A stretch of DNA of 64,000 nucleotides from Ectothiorhodospiraceae bacterium (GCA_003565775.1 PXAT01000044.1:1-64000); one strand, 5' to 3'; shown: positions 20,556-29,562, numbered from the stretch's first letter. Notes: a model not told the origin generated them from the letters alone. A program made the numbers and translations.

Positions 20556-20596
20556 GAGACACTGATTTATTCGCACGTTCGCGTTGAAATCTCCGG
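20556..20596 (+). repeat. element A left-end fragment
   Basis: GAGACACTGATTTATTCGCACGTTCGCGTTG, directly after the adk stop, is the left terminal arm of element A. The copy breaks off where the first stem-loop should begin. Confidence 0.75.
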
Positions 20597-20661
20597 CCGG
20601 TCGCGCGGAACCCTGCGCGGCCGGGCCATGAACCCCTGAATCGGGCGATTGTCCGACAGAC

Positions 20662-22146
20662 ATGAGCAAGCCTGCCTCTCTCTACCCTTATCGCCTCCGG
20701 CTCCGCGCCTTGCGGCTGCCGCATCCCGTTCGCCTTCTGATTCTGCTGGTGCTGTGTTTCGGCCTGGCCTCCAGCCATGCTGCACCGGACGGCGAGCATG
20801 GCGTCCTGCTGCGCGTCGATGGAGCGATCGGTCCTGCCAGCACCGATTACCTCACCCGGGGCTTCGAGCAGGCAGCCAGTCAGGGCGCTTCGGTGATCGT
20901 CGTGGAACTCGATACGCCCGGCGGGCTGGACGCCGCGATGCGGGACATCATTCGCGCCATCATCACCAGCCCGATTCCCGTGGCGATTCATGTCAGCCCG
21001 GGTGGTGCGCGAGCCGCCAGCGCCGGCACCTACATGCTTTATGCCGCGCACGTCGCATCGATGGCGCCGGGTACCAACCTCGGTGCGGCGACGCCAGTGC
21101 AGATGGGCGGCATGCCGGAGTCGCCGGATGAGGAATCTGCCGACAACGACGATGCAGCGGATGACGACGACAATGGCGACAACGGTGACGCCGCCGAGAG
21201 CTCCGATCGTGACGGCAGTACCGCGATGGAGCGCAAGCTGATCAATGATGCAGTGGCCTACATCCGCTCGCTGGCGGAAATGCGGGGCCGCAACGCCGAC
21301 TGGGCCGAGAAGGCGGTGCGCGACGCGGTCAGCATCGGTGCCAGTGAAGCGCTGGAACTGGGGGTCATCGATCATGTGGCCGAGAATGTCGACGATCTCC
21401 TGAGCCAGATGCACGGGCGTGAGGTGAAGGTCTCCACCGGCATGGTGACACTGGAGACTGACGGCCTCGAGATGGTTCGCATCGACCCTGACTGGCGCAA
21501 CGAGTTCCTGGCCATCATTACCAATCCCAATGTGGCTTACATCCTGATGCTGATCGGGATTTACGGCATCATCTTCGAGCTGGCGAATCCGGGGTCCATC
21601 GTTCCCGGTGTGCTTGGCGGCATTTCCCTGCTGGTCGCGCTGTTCGGGTTTCAGGCGCTGCCGATCAACTACGCCGGCGGTGCCCTGATGTTGCTTGGTC
21701 TGGCCTTGATGGTGGCGGAGGCGTTCGCACCGAGTTTCGGGATACTGGGTCTTGGCGGGCTGGTGGCCTTCGCCCTCGGCTCCCTGCTGCTGGTGGATTC
21801 CGGTATCGAGGCCTACGAGATTTCCTTCACCTTGATCATGGCCGTTTCCGTCGCCACCGCGGTCGTGGTCATCGGGATCGCGACCATGGCGGTGCGCGCG
21901 CACCGTCGGCGCGTGGCCTCGGGACGCGAAGAGATCATGCACAGCGCAGCGACGGCCGCATCGGATTTCATCGATGGCCGCGGCAAGGTGCGCCTCGCCG
22001 GCGAGTTGTGGAAGGCGCGCAGTGATGACGGCATCCGGCGTGGTGATCGGGTGCGCGTGACCGCCATGGACGGCCTGGATTTGACGGTGGTACCCGAGGC
22101 CGGCGAGGACGCCGAAGCGGATAGAAGAAAGGGAGAGACGCGTTGA
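20662..22146 (+). CDS. NfeD-type membrane serine protease (ClpP class)
   Basis: 494-residue long-form NfeD/stomatin-operon-partner protease. A signal-like helix leads into a ClpP-fold domain with VVELDTPGGLDAAMR, the catalytic serine in ARAASAGTYML and the lysine in MERKLINDAV. Four to five membrane helices span about 285-405, followed by a C-terminal OB-fold NfeD domain (GRGKVRLAGELWKAR..GDRVRVTAMDGLDLTV). A strikingly acidic insert (about 154-188) separates the catalytic residues. Its usual stomatin partner is not adjacent. The stop overlaps the TTG start of pdxH. Confidence 0.9.
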   Translation: MSKPASLYPYRLRLRALRLPHPVRLLILLVLCFGLASSHAAPDGEHGVLLRVDGAIGPASTDYLTRGFEQAASQGASVIVVELDTPGGLDAAMRDIIRAIITSPIPVAIHVSPGGARAASAGTYMLYAAHVASMAPGTNLGAATPVQMGGMPESPDEESADNDDAADDDDNGDNGDAAESSDRDGSTAMERKLINDAVAYIRSLAEMRGRNADWAEKAVRDAVSIGASEALELGVIDHVAENVDDLLSQMHGREVKVSTGMVTLETDGLEMVRIDPDWRNEFLAIITNPNVAYILMLIGIYGIIFELANPGSIVPGVLGGISLLVALFGFQALPINYAGGALMLLGLALMVAEAFAPSFGILGLGGLVAFALGSLLLVDSGIEAYEISFTLIMAVSVATAVVVIGIATMAVRAHRRRVASGREEIMHSAATAASDFIDGRGKVRLAGELWKARSDDGIRRGDRVRVTAMDGLDLTVVPEAGEDAEADRRKGETR

Positions 22147-22736
22147 CTTACCCCTTGCGAAAGGAAGCGATGGAGCGCTTCATGCGCCTTTTTCAGAGGG
22201 CTGCCGACGAGGGCGTGCCGGAGCACACGGCGATGACGCTGGCGACGGTGCATCCGGACGGACGACCGGCAGCGCGCACGGTGCTGCTGAAGGATGTCGA
22301 TCAGAGGGGCTTCGTGTTCTACACCAATCGGCGCAGTCGCAAGGGCCACGATCTCGCTGCCACGGCCTCGGCGGCGCTGTGTTTTCACTGGCATGCACTG
22401 GCCAGTCAGGTGCTGGTCGAGGGCGATGTCGAGCTTGTTTCCGATGCCGAGGCCGATGCCTACTATGCCTCCCGGCCCCGGCTCAGCCGGCTCGGTGCCT
22501 GGGCGTCGCAGCAGTCCCAGCCGTTACGGGATCGGGAGGAACTGGCCGCGCGGGTGGAAGAATATGACCAGCGTTTTCCGGGCGAGGATATTCCCCGCCC
22601 CCCGCACTGGTCCGGTTACCGGGTGATTCCCCGCTTCATGGAGTTCTGGTATGCCGGCGACGGCCGGCTGCACGAGCGTGAACGCTACGAATTGCCTGCC
22701 GAAGGCCCGGGCAGCCGCTATCTGGTCAACCCCTGA
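22143..22736 (+). CDS. pdxH: pyridoxamine 5'-phosphate oxidase
   Basis: FMN enzyme making pyridoxal phosphate, 197 residues. Signature stretches are RTVLLKDVDQRGFVFYTNRRSRKG, FHWHALASQVLVEG, SRLGAWASQQSQPL and PPHWSGYRVIP. The C-terminus (HERERYELPAEG..RYLVNP) differs from the usual RL.P ending, which may slightly alter the salvage site. TTG start by TTGA overlap with the NfeD gene. The last 11 bases overlap the convergent MFS gene. Confidence 0.92.
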   Translation: MTYPLRKEAMERFMRLFQRAADEGVPEHTAMTLATVHPDGRPAARTVLLKDVDQRGFVFYTNRRSRKGHDLAATASAALCFHWHALASQVLVEGDVELVSDAEADAYYASRPRLSRLGAWASQQSQPLRDREELAARVEEYDQRFPGEDIPRPPHWSGYRVIPRFMEFWYAGDGRLHERERYELPAEGPGSRYLVNP

Positions 22737-23877
22737 ACGGATTGCGCGCGGCGGCCAGCAGCATGGCGGCGCCGAGCAGTAGCAGGGCCGGCAGGCCCCC
22801 CAGGTACTCGGCCAGCAGACCGCCGAGCAAGGGGCCGGCAGCCAGACCGGCGGCAAAACTGAGGTTGAACAGGGCGTAGATCACGGCATAGTCCGGATTG
22901 CCCAGGTTTTCCATGCGCCGCGCCAGGCCCGGCATGGTCGGCGCGAGCAGAACGCCGCAAATCAATCCGATGCCGGCCATGACCGGAAACAGCAGCGCCG
23001 GTGGCAGCAGCGGCAGGCTCATGCTCAGCAGGCCCAATCCGGACAGTCCGAGCCGCAGCAATCGGGCCGATGGAATCGCGTACAGGCGAGCGCCGGCCAA
23101 CGGAGCGGCCAGTGCCAGGCTCAGCGCGAGCAGGCCGAACAGCAGTCCGCTGGTCAATCCGCCACGCCCATGCGCCTGTTCCAGCCAGATGGGCAACACC
23201 GGTTCCAGAAATCCCATTGCCAGAGCGGTTACCGCCACCGCCCCGCAAAACACCTGGCAGACCGGATCCCGCAGCAATTGCAGAAGCGGCAGATGTCGGG
23301 TCGGCATGACGTCCGACGACTTCTGTTGCGGGGAGCGGAGGGTGATGAGCCACAGCCAGACCAGAGGCGCAGAGAGCGCAAGCGCGACAAGAAAGACCGT
23401 CATCGGCCCGAGCAGGCCGAGCAGAGCACCGGCCAGCGGTGGGCCGAGCATCATGCCGAGGGAAAACGCCGTCACCAGCAGGCCCATGTTGCGACCGCGA
23501 CGGATCGGAGACGGCTCGCACGCCATCGTTGCAAGACCGCCGGTCCAGATCAGCCCGGAGGCGGCGCCCTGAAGCAAGCGCGCCAGCAGCAGGAGCATTA
23601 ACTGATCGGCCAGTGGATAGATAGCCAGAGCCAGGACAAGCAGCATGACACCGGCGCCGAGAATCCGTGCCGGAGGACAGCGTTGGCCGAACAGCAGTAG
23701 CGGCAGGACCGCGCCGATCAGTCCGATCGCGTAAATCCCGAAGACCAGCCCGGTGGCTGCCTGATCAATCTGCAGTTGGCGGCCGAATTCCGGCGCCAGC
23801 GGCACCAGCATGGCGTAGGCCAGAGCATCCAGAAAGACCGCCAGCAGAATCAGCGGTGTGGTGGTCGCGGACCTCAA
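22726..23877 (-). CDS. MFS transporter, 12 TM helices
   Basis: Major-facilitator carrier of about 383 residues. It starts TPLILLAVFLDALAYAMLVPLAP, resembling drug/sugar efflux members. Motif A appears as LLLFGQRCPPARILGAG and motif C-like sequence as FSLGMMLGPPLAGALLG, which favours an exporter. The start was set at TTG 23877, which overlaps the stop of the upstream gene as TTGA; the longer frame N-terminus is charged and improbable. Substrate unknown. Confidence 0.82.
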   Translation of the reverse strand: MRSATTTPLILLAVFLDALAYAMLVPLAPEFGRQLQIDQAATGLVFGIYAIGLIGAVLPLLLFGQRCPPARILGAGVMLLVLALAIYPLADQLMLLLLARLLQGAASGLIWTGGLATMACEPSPIRRGRNMGLLVTAFSLGMMLGPPLAGALLGLLGPMTVFLVALALSAPLVWLWLITLRSPQQKSSDVMPTRHLPLLQLLRDPVCQVFCGAVAVTALAMGFLEPVLPIWLEQAHGRGGLTSGLLFGLLALSLALAAPLAGARLYAIPSARLLRLGLSGLGLLSMSLPLLPPALLFPVMAGIGLICGVLLAPTMPGLARRMENLGNPDYAVIYALFNLSFAAGLAAGPLLGGLLAEYLGGLPALLLLGAAMLLAAARNPFRG

Positions 23878-25082
23878 TCCCCTGCAACCCCGGAGGCTTT
23901 GCCATCCTCTGGCAGACCGACGATGTCCTCCCGGTCCAGTTGCAGGCCCAGACGCTCGGCCTGCTGTTGCCACTGTTGCGGCACGCTTTCCACGGCATCG
24001 GGTCGCAACGGATAGTCGTGTTGCGCGAACACCAGCCCGCCATCGGCATCGCGAGCCTCGATCGTGAACAGCACCGGTCCGAGTTCGGGCAGGCTGTACT
24101 GGCGCAGGGTCAGGTCAACGGCCGTGTCCAGCGGGCCATCCAGCAGGCAGTCATGCAGTACCGGCTGTTCCGGCATGAGAGCCGCCATCTGGGCATGGGC
24201 GAAGGCCTGCTGCAGGTCATCATTCAGCAACGGGTCGTTGTCCGTCTGGTCGGGCACATGGCAGACACTGAGTCCGTGTGCGGCGAGCCCGGCCACGTAC
24301 TGACGCTGCCGCCGATGCCACTGCCCGTATTGGGTGATGAGTGCCTCCGGTGTCTGCCCGGACTGGCGTTGTCGCCAGGAGCGATACCGTGCATGACGGG
24401 TATAGGCGACGTTGTGATGCACCAGGAAACAATGTCCCTCGTCCAGCAGGCAGCGCACAGGCTCGGAACGCGGAAACAGTGCGGCATCAATCAGATCCCA
24501 CAGGCCGGTGAAGCCGGCATGGTCCAGCTGTACCCGCATCAGCGCGCAGAGATCATCGAGTGTCGCGTAGAAAAGGTTGTGGGGTCGCAGGCCCGTGCTG
24601 CTCTCGATCACGCGACCTGTCTCCACCGACCCCTGACCTTTCTCCAGCAGCCGCGTCTCGAGTTGCTGTCGCAAGTGGTCCATGGACTGCTCTTCGCCGA
24701 CCACTGCGAAGGGTACGAGCAGGAGCGGGCTACTGCCTGCCGCCGGCGAGGGCTCGAGACCGTTGAGGGGAAACGAATTACCTTGCGCGCCGATGCTCAT
24801 GATCGATGGCTGGAAGCCTCCCTGGGGCATCGCCGAACGATACAGATCGGCCATGGCCTGAAATACGGGAAGCCCGGGGCGGAGCAATTCCGTGCTGTCG
24901 TAAAAACCACCGATGACGACCAGTCCGTACTGTTCCAGACCATCGATCAGACGTTGCAGATCGCGAGCCATGGCATGACCGAGTTTCTCGGCGTTCTCGC
25001 GCTGCAATGGCGGCAATGCATCGGGTGTCTCCCCGGGATTTACTTCAACGGTCAGAACGGCAAAAGCGGCACGCGCGGTCAT
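23874..25082 (-). CDS. uncharacterised 402-residue soluble protein
   Basis: No recognised family. The protein is cytoplasmic-looking, without signal or membrane helix, and rich in Gln, Asp and Glu. Mid-region motifs such as DEGHCFLVHHNVAYTRHARYRSWRQRQ and a repeated HxxR pattern are distinctive. The N-terminal part has LIDGLEQYGLVVIGGFYDSTELLRPGLPVF, suggesting an alpha/beta domain. It is translationally coupled to the downstream MFS gene (TTGA), so it may process or sense what that carrier moves. Confidence 0.7.
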   Translation of the reverse strand: MTARAAFAVLTVEVNPGETPDALPPLQRENAEKLGHAMARDLQRLIDGLEQYGLVVIGGFYDSTELLRPGLPVFQAMADLYRSAMPQGGFQPSIMSIGAQGNSFPLNGLEPSPAAGSSPLLLVPFAVVGEEQSMDHLRQQLETRLLEKGQGSVETGRVIESSTGLRPHNLFYATLDDLCALMRVQLDHAGFTGLWDLIDAALFPRSEPVRCLLDEGHCFLVHHNVAYTRHARYRSWRQRQSGQTPEALITQYGQWHRRQRQYVAGLAAHGLSVCHVPDQTDNDPLLNDDLQQAFAHAQMAALMPEQPVLHDCLLDGPLDTAVDLTLRQYSLPELGPVLFTIEARDADGGLVFAQHDYPLRPDAVESVPQQWQQQAERLGLQLDREDIVGLPEDGKASGVAGD

Positions 25083-25106
25083 CGTTAACTCCGTGGTTCA
25101 GTGTGG

Positions 25107-25382
25107 TTAAGGAAACGCTGACATATTCTCGCGTCTGCGCCCGAGACCGGTTCCGGTCATCTGGCAAGGCGCGGTGCCGGTTCGGTCGTGGTTCTGCCGG
25201 GCCGGCTGCGCAACGCCGCCAGGGGCCAAAACCGGCCGGGCCCTTCGGGTTGGGCCGCATTTTCCCGAATGCTGTGTTGCGCTGCTTGACCGCAGAATGA
25301 CTGCGGCACTGCGCAGCGCGCCTTGCCTCGGAAAAAATGCGGACTCCAACGCAGGCGTGGGAATATGTCAGCGTTTCCTTAA
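25107..25382 (-). repeat. element A, full-length copy, reverse orientation
   Basis: 276 bp copy in the opposite orientation to 4306: the GACCGG..GGCC stem-loop comes first and the GCGCTGCGCAG-type stem-loop second. The edges are TTAAGGAAACGCTGACATATTC and its exact inverse GAATATGTCAGCGTTTCCTTAA. The bases that distinguish this copy from others changed in both arms. It sits in the divergent interval before the H-NS gene. Confidence 0.92.
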
Positions 25383-25569
25383 TGGATTTCGTGTTTCCCC
25401 AGTCGAGCCTTTCAACGTCATTCGGCATGAACGAATCCGATGATGGTCATTGTTTCGGATGGCTTCCCGCGAATACTTGTTACTCTGTCCTGGAATAAAT
25501 TGCGTCTTCTCTTTTCTTGCCTTATTGTTTCCAGCGATTTTGACCGCAATTGAACGTCGAGGAGTAGAC
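25383..25569 (+). promoter_or_regulatory. AT-richer leader of the H-NS family gene
   Basis: About 190 bases of noticeably lower GC than the surroundings, with TTGTTACTCTGTCC and several T-rich tracts (TTTTCTTGCCTTATTGTTTCC). This is typical of autoregulated hns promoters. No precise -35/-10 pair can be assigned. GGAG precedes the start codon by five bases. Confidence 0.4.
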
Positions 25570-25887
25570 ATGGATCTTTCCCGTTACAGTTCCAGCGAGC
25601 TGCAGCAGTTGAAAAAGGATATCGACAAGGAGCTTCGCGATCGCCGCAAGCAGGATGTCAAGGAAGCACAGAAAGAATTGAAGAACCTTGCCGATCGGTT
25701 CGGCCTGACAGTGACGGATCTGGTTGCCGGCGCAGCAGGCAAAGGGCCAGCCGCGCGGAAGTCTCCGGACCGTTATCGCCACCCGGACGATCCGTCCAAG
25801 GGCTGGTCGGGTCGTGGCCGCAAGCCGGCCTGGATAAAGGCCTGGGAAGAAAAGGGCAAGTCCATCGAGGAATTGAAAATTCGCTAA
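25570..25887 (+). CDS. H-NS family nucleoid-associated protein
   Basis: 105-residue DNA-binding silencer of AT-rich DNA. The N-terminal coiled-coil oligomerisation part (MDLSRYSSSELQQLKKDIDKE) is followed by a linker and the C-terminal motif YRHPDDPSKGWSGRGRKPAW. Spacing and size match Bordetella/Xanthomonas-type H-NS (BpH3/XrvA class) rather than the enteric protein. ATG 25570 has GGAG upstream; a longer frame is not conserved-looking. A strong terminator follows. A 48-residue peptide at 48355 resembles its N-terminus. Confidence 0.93.
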   Translation: MDLSRYSSSELQQLKKDIDKELRDRRKQDVKEAQKELKNLADRFGLTVTDLVAGAAGKGPAARKSPDRYRHPDDPSKGWSGRGRKPAWIKAWEEKGKSIEELKIR

Positions 25888-25913
25888 TCGCGCGGCAATT
25901 GCCTCGCTTGAAC

Positions 25914-25951
25914 AAGCCCGGGTTCGCAGTCAGCGAATCCGGGCTTTTTTG
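25914..25951 (+). terminator. rho-independent terminator of the H-NS gene
   Basis: AGCCCGGGTTCGC and GCGAATCCGGGCT form a 13 bp stem around AGTCA, followed by six T residues. Confidence 0.88.
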
Positions 25952-25955
25952 TTGT

Positions 25956-26325
25956 TTAAGGAAATACCCATTGATTCCCGTGCCGGCGCTGGAGTCCGCA
26001 TTTTTTCTGAAGCAAGGCACGTTGCGCGGCGCCGCCGACGGAGAACATGCGCTCCAGGCAGTTGGCTTCGATGCCGAGCGGGCGGCGTATCCTGGTGACG
26101 TGGCCTCGACCCCGGTCCGAATCCGGCACTGCAGTTCGGGCCGGGGTAAGGGATTTCCTCGGAGGGACGCGGCCGTCGAGCGCCCATGGAAGGGTTTACG
26201 GCGATCCCGGAGAGGGAATGCCTTACCCCGGCTGAGCACCACGGAGCGGGGTAGGCAACGCGCCTTGCCCGCTGACCAAAACCGGTCCCGGGCGCAGACG
26301 CGGGAATCAATCAGCGTCTCCTCAA
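25956..26325 (+). repeat. composite element: element A arms enclosing module B
   Basis: 370 bp. The left edge TTAAGGAAATACCC and GGAGTCCGCATTTTTTC belong to the element A left half. The right part, GACCAAAACCGGTCCCGGGC to CAGCGTCTCCTCAAG, is the element A right arm. The middle, about 26055-26240, is module B in the opposite orientation to 18777-18990, with GGGGTAAGGGATTTCC and GAGAGGGAATGCCTTACCCC. It starts just after the H-NS terminator. Its end contains the TGA of the ABC permease gene. Confidence 0.82.
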
Positions 26326-27095
26326 GCACGCAGGCCGATCCCCCGTTTCAGCAGATACAGGGAAATGGCGGTGAGTATCGCAATACTCAGGAGCACCAGT
26401 GCATAGGCCACCCGGATATCGATATCGGAGGCTCCGAGGATGCCGTAGCGAAAGGCATTGACCATGTAAAGCACCGGATTGAAAAGCGACACGATGCGCC
26501 ATGTGTCCGGTAGCAGACTTACCGAGTAGAAGACGCCGCCGAGGTAAGTCAGCGGGGTCAGGATAAAGGTCGGGACAATGGCAACATCATCAAACTTTCG
26601 AGCGAAGACTCCGTTAATGAAGCCACCCAGGGAGAACAGAATGGAGGTGAGCAGAACCACCGAAATGGTAATCGGGATGCTGTGAATCTGAATCTGGGTA
26701 AAAATCAGGGAAACCAGGGTGACGATCAGTCCGACCAGCAATCCACGACCGACGCCGCCGGAAACATAGCCCAGCAGTATCACAACGCTGGGTGCGGGCG
26801 ACACCATCAATTCCTCGATATGACGCTGGAACTTGGCGCTGAAAAAAGACGATGCGACATTCGCATAGGAATTGGTAATCACCGCCAGCATGATGATGCC
26901 CGGCACGATGAAGTCCATGTAGCTGTAGCCATCCATCGGACCAATGCGCGGGCCAATCAGATTGCCGAAAATCACGAAATACAGGGTCATCGTGATCGCC
27001 GGCGGGAACAGCGTCTGCACCCAGATGCGCAGATAGCGGGTGGTTTCCTTGCGCGACAGAGTGAGCAGCGCGATCAGGCATTCTCGCCAGTACAT
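26322..27095 (-). CDS. yadH: ABC-2 type permease, YadH family
   Basis: Six-helix membrane subunit of an ABC exporter, 257 residues. It aligns from memory along its whole length with E. coli YadH: YLRIWVQTLFPPAITMTLYFVIFGNLIG, YANVASSFFSAKFQRHIEEL and DDVAIVPTFILTPLTYLGGVFYS. The N-terminal frame extension is an artefact; MYWREC at 27095 gives a four-base gap to the ATPase stop. The physiological substrate of YadGH is not established. The stop is inside the edge of a composite repeat. Confidence 0.92.
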   Translation of the reverse strand: MYWRECLIALLTLSRKETTRYLRIWVQTLFPPAITMTLYFVIFGNLIGPRIGPMDGYSYMDFIVPGIIMLAVITNSYANVASSFFSAKFQRHIEELMVSPAPSVVILLGYVSGGVGRGLLVGLIVTLVSLIFTQIQIHSIPITISVVLLTSILFSLGGFINGVFARKFDDVAIVPTFILTPLTYLGGVFYSVSLLPDTWRIVSLFNPVLYMVNAFRYGILGASDIDIRVAYALVLLSIAILTAISLYLLKRGIGLRA

Positions 27096-27099
27096 GGGC

Positions 27100-28044
27100 T
27101 CAGTGTCCTGCGTCGCTGGCGGGAGCATCCCGGTGCAGCAGATGGATGAACAGTTCTTCCAGACGGTTGGCCTTGTTCTTGAGGCTGCGAACCTGAATGC
27201 CGTGCGTCGCCAGTGCCTGCACCAACTGCGTGACCGACTGCGCCCGATGCACATCGGCCTCAAGCTGCGTCGGGCCCAGCCGGCGCAGGGCAAAGCCCTC
27301 GACCTGCGGCAGCTCGCCGCGAATGGTCTCCACGTCCAGGATGAAGGAATGGGTATCGAGCCGGTTCAGCAGGGCTTCGGTCGAGGTGTTCTCGACGATA
27401 CGGCCACCGTTGATGATCGCGATATTGCGACACAGGCTCTCCGCTTCTTCCAGATAATGGGTCGTCAGGATGACCGTGACCTCGCTGTTGCGATTCAGTG
27501 CCTGCAGAAAGCGCCACATGGAGCGGCGCAGTTCGATGTCCACGCCTGCGGTCGGCTCGTCGAGAATGAGCAGGCGTGGCTCATGCACCAGCCCGCGCGC
27601 GATCATCAACCGACGTTTCATGCCGCCGGAAAGGGTGCGCGACACGGCATGCCGTTTGTCCCAGAGGTCGAGTTCGCGCAGATACCGCTCGCAACTGATG
27701 CGGGCCCTGCGGCGCGGGATGCCGTAATAGCCGGCCTGGTTGAGCACGATCTGTTCGACCGTTTCGAAGCCGTTGAAATTGACTTCCTGGGGCACGAGGC
27801 CGAGGCGTCGTCGGGCTTCCCACGGCTCGCGTTCGATGTCGTGGCCGAAGATCTCCGCGCTGCCTCCGCTGGGCGTGACCAAGGAGCTGACAATGCCGAT
27901 GGCGGTGGACTTGCCGGCGCCGTTCGGCCCCAGCAGGCCGAAGAAGTCCCCCGGTTCCACACGCAGGTCGATGCCGTGCAGGGCGACCACGCCGCTGGCG
28001 TAGGTCTTGCGTAGATCGCGGAGATTAAGAGCAGGAACTCCCAT
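27100..28044 (-). CDS. yadG: ABC transporter ATPase, YadG family
   Basis: ATP-binding partner of the YadH-like permease, 314 residues. Walker A GPNGAGKST, signature LSGGMKRRLMIARGL, Walker B LLILDEPTAGVD and switch H in LTTHYLEEAE are all intact. A C-terminal extension of about 80 residues is typical of this subfamily. The start was set at 28044 (MGVPALNLRDLRKTYASG). Divergent from the small Gln-rich secreted protein. Confidence 0.93.
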   Translation of the reverse strand: MGVPALNLRDLRKTYASGVVALHGIDLRVEPGDFFGLLGPNGAGKSTAIGIVSSLVTPSGGSAEIFGHDIEREPWEARRRLGLVPQEVNFNGFETVEQIVLNQAGYYGIPRRRARISCERYLRELDLWDKRHAVSRTLSGGMKRRLMIARGLVHEPRLLILDEPTAGVDIELRRSMWRFLQALNRNSEVTVILTTHYLEEAESLCRNIAIINGGRIVENTSTEALLNRLDTHSFILDVETIRGELPQVEGFALRRLGPTQLEADVHRAQSVTQLVQALATHGIQVRSLKNKANRLEELFIHLLHRDAPASDAGH

Positions 28045-28244
28045 GCGCAGGCTGCAAACCGTGGTCGCTGAAACAGCCGGCAATACTACCGCAGGATCCG
28101 TTCGATGACAGGCCGGTTCTGTGCTTTTCGGGCTGCGTTCGTGCGTCAGGAGGCTACGCTTGTCTATGCGTGCGGCCCGGTCGGCGGCTGTTGCCGACGG
28201 AACATGACACCGACCGCAGTGTCACAAGCCCTGCGAGCAGGCAT

Positions 28245-28275
28245 TTGACAAGACAGGGACAGTGCCTGCTATTTT
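28245..28275 (+). promoter_or_regulatory. candidate sigma-70 promoter for 28349
   Basis: TTGACA at 28245-28250 and an extended -10, TGCTATTTT, ending at 28275; the spacer is 18-19 bases. The rest of the 300-base interval (28045-28348) between the divergent genes shows no gene or repeat. Confidence 0.5.
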
Positions 28276-28348
28276 ACGCAGCTCAAATTTACCGACTCAA
28301 CAACAGCTTACACTCGGACGAGTCGCTGATCAGGAGATCAAGCAGCCC

Positions 28349-28888
28349 ATGAAGCAAATTGCCAAGACATGTAAACAGCCGATCATTGCGCTCGCCAGCG
28401 CCATGCTGATCGCGTTTTCCGGCCTCGCCGGCGCGCAGGAAATGGCACCGCCGCAGGGTCAGGGTGGCGGCGAGATGCAGGAAATGCAGCAGCGGCTCTC
28501 TCAGATCCAGCAGCAGGCTTTCGAGAACAATCCGCAGCTGCAGGATCAGGCCGAAGAGCTGGAAAATCTGTTCATCCGCACCATGGAAGACGCAGGCTAT
28601 CAGCCTGAGCAGGGGCTTGATCGCCTCGACGCCATCCAGGCCGACATGCAGGACGAGAACGTCAGCGACGAGCAGCGCCAGGCCATGCTCGAGGAGGCCC
28701 AGGAAATCCAGATGGAACTGCAGGAAGGCCAGCAGGTTGCCATGCAGGATCAGGCCGTGATCGATGCGCAGACGCGCTTCGAGGAAGATCTGATGGACGC
28801 CATGCGTGCCGAAGATCCGCAGACCGACGAGCTGATCAGTCAGTTCGAGGAAATGCAGCAGCAGCAACAGCAGCAGCCGATGCAGTAA
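28349..28888 (+). CDS. secreted Gln/Glu/Met-rich helical protein
   Basis: 179 residues. A signal peptide (IIALASAMLIAFSGLAGA) is followed by an almost entirely helical, low-complexity mature part with abundant E, Q, M and D (for example AMLEEAQEIQMELQEGQQ). It ends in a Gln run and QPMQ. There is no Cys and little aromatic content. I know no family; it looks like a periplasmic coiled-coil or chaperone-like protein (compare Spy/CpxP style only in composition). It has its own promoter and a strong terminator, so it is a single-gene unit. Confidence 0.75.
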   Translation: MKQIAKTCKQPIIALASAMLIAFSGLAGAQEMAPPQGQGGGEMQEMQQRLSQIQQQAFENNPQLQDQAEELENLFIRTMEDAGYQPEQGLDRLDAIQADMQDENVSDEQRQAMLEEAQEIQMELQEGQQVAMQDQAVIDAQTRFEEDLMDAMRAEDPQTDELISQFEEMQQQQQQQPMQ

Positions 28889-28912
28889 GCACCGGTCCTG
28901 CACGTGAATGCT

Positions 28913-28948
28913 GACGGCGGCGCCCGGTCCGGGTGCCGCCGTTTTTTT
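28913..28948 (+). terminator. rho-independent terminator
   Basis: GGCGGCGCCC and GGGTGCCGCC pair around GGTCC, followed by GTTTTTTT. Confidence 0.88.
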
Positions 28949-28962
28949 ATGGCATTCTTGGA

Positions 28963-29051
28963 GGAATGACTGCGGCGCTGCGCAGCGCGCCTTGCCTCGG
29001 GAAAATGCGAACTCCAACGCAGGCGCGCCAAAGACTCAGCGCTTCCCTTGA
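28963..29051 (-). repeat. element A, short fragment in reverse orientation
   Basis: About 90 bp matching the first stem-loop right side and the terminus: GACTGCGGCGCTGCGCAGCG, GCCTTGCCTCGGGAAAATGC, CTCCAACGCAGGCG and CAGCGCTTCCCTTGA. Same orientation as 25107. Confidence 0.8.
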
Positions 29052-29108
29052 AGCGCGGGACCTGCTTGGTCGGCGCGGCCTTTTGTTTGTTACACGGAAC
29101 CCGTTGTC

Positions 29109-29516
29109 ATGGAGTTGACCCTCTCGACCCCCGCCTTGCTGTTTCCGGCCGTATCGCTGCTGTTGCTTGCGTATACGAACCGGTTTCTGGCGCTGGCTGC
29201 CCTGATCCGGGAGTTGCAGGCGCGTTATCGCGAGCATCCTGAGCCGGTGATCAAGGGGCAGATCGACAATCTGCGGCGTCGGGTCAACCTGATCCGCGCC
29301 ATGCAGGAAGCGGGCGTGGCCAGCCTGTTCCTGTGTGTGCTGTGCATGTCCCTGCTGTTCGCGGGTTTCATCCTGTCGGGCAAACTGGTGTTTGCGGTCA
29401 GCCTGTTGCTGCTGATGGTCTCACTGGCGTTGTCGGTCAAGGAAATCCACATCTCGGTGCGTGCTCTCAATCTGCAGCTGCAGGATATCGAGGATGCCCC
29501 GGAGGGCCGTCATTGA
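29109..29516 (+). CDS. DUF2721 family membrane protein
   Basis: 135 residues with three membrane helices: PALLFPAVSLLLLAYTNRFLAL at the start and two more between about 66 and 112. The family opening 'PALLFPA.SLLLLAYTNRF' and the central RRRVNLIRAMQ are recognisable. The function of DUF2721 is unknown. The gene sits between a repeat fragment and a GST gene and seems monocistronic. Confidence 0.88.
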   Translation: MELTLSTPALLFPAVSLLLLAYTNRFLALAALIRELQARYREHPEPVIKGQIDNLRRRVNLIRAMQEAGVASLFLCVLCMSLLFAGFILSGKLVFAVSLLLLMVSLALSVKEIHISVRALNLQLQDIEDAPEGRH

Positions 29517-29562
29517 GAGTTGTCGGTCCTTGCAGGTCCTGCACCCCTGTTGCACACTATTA

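Noticed and set aside
25107-25382. Element A as a CRISPR array or ordinary REP/BIME
   Set aside because: No regular spacers, and the 275 bp unit with 30 bp outer inverted repeats is much larger than REP units.
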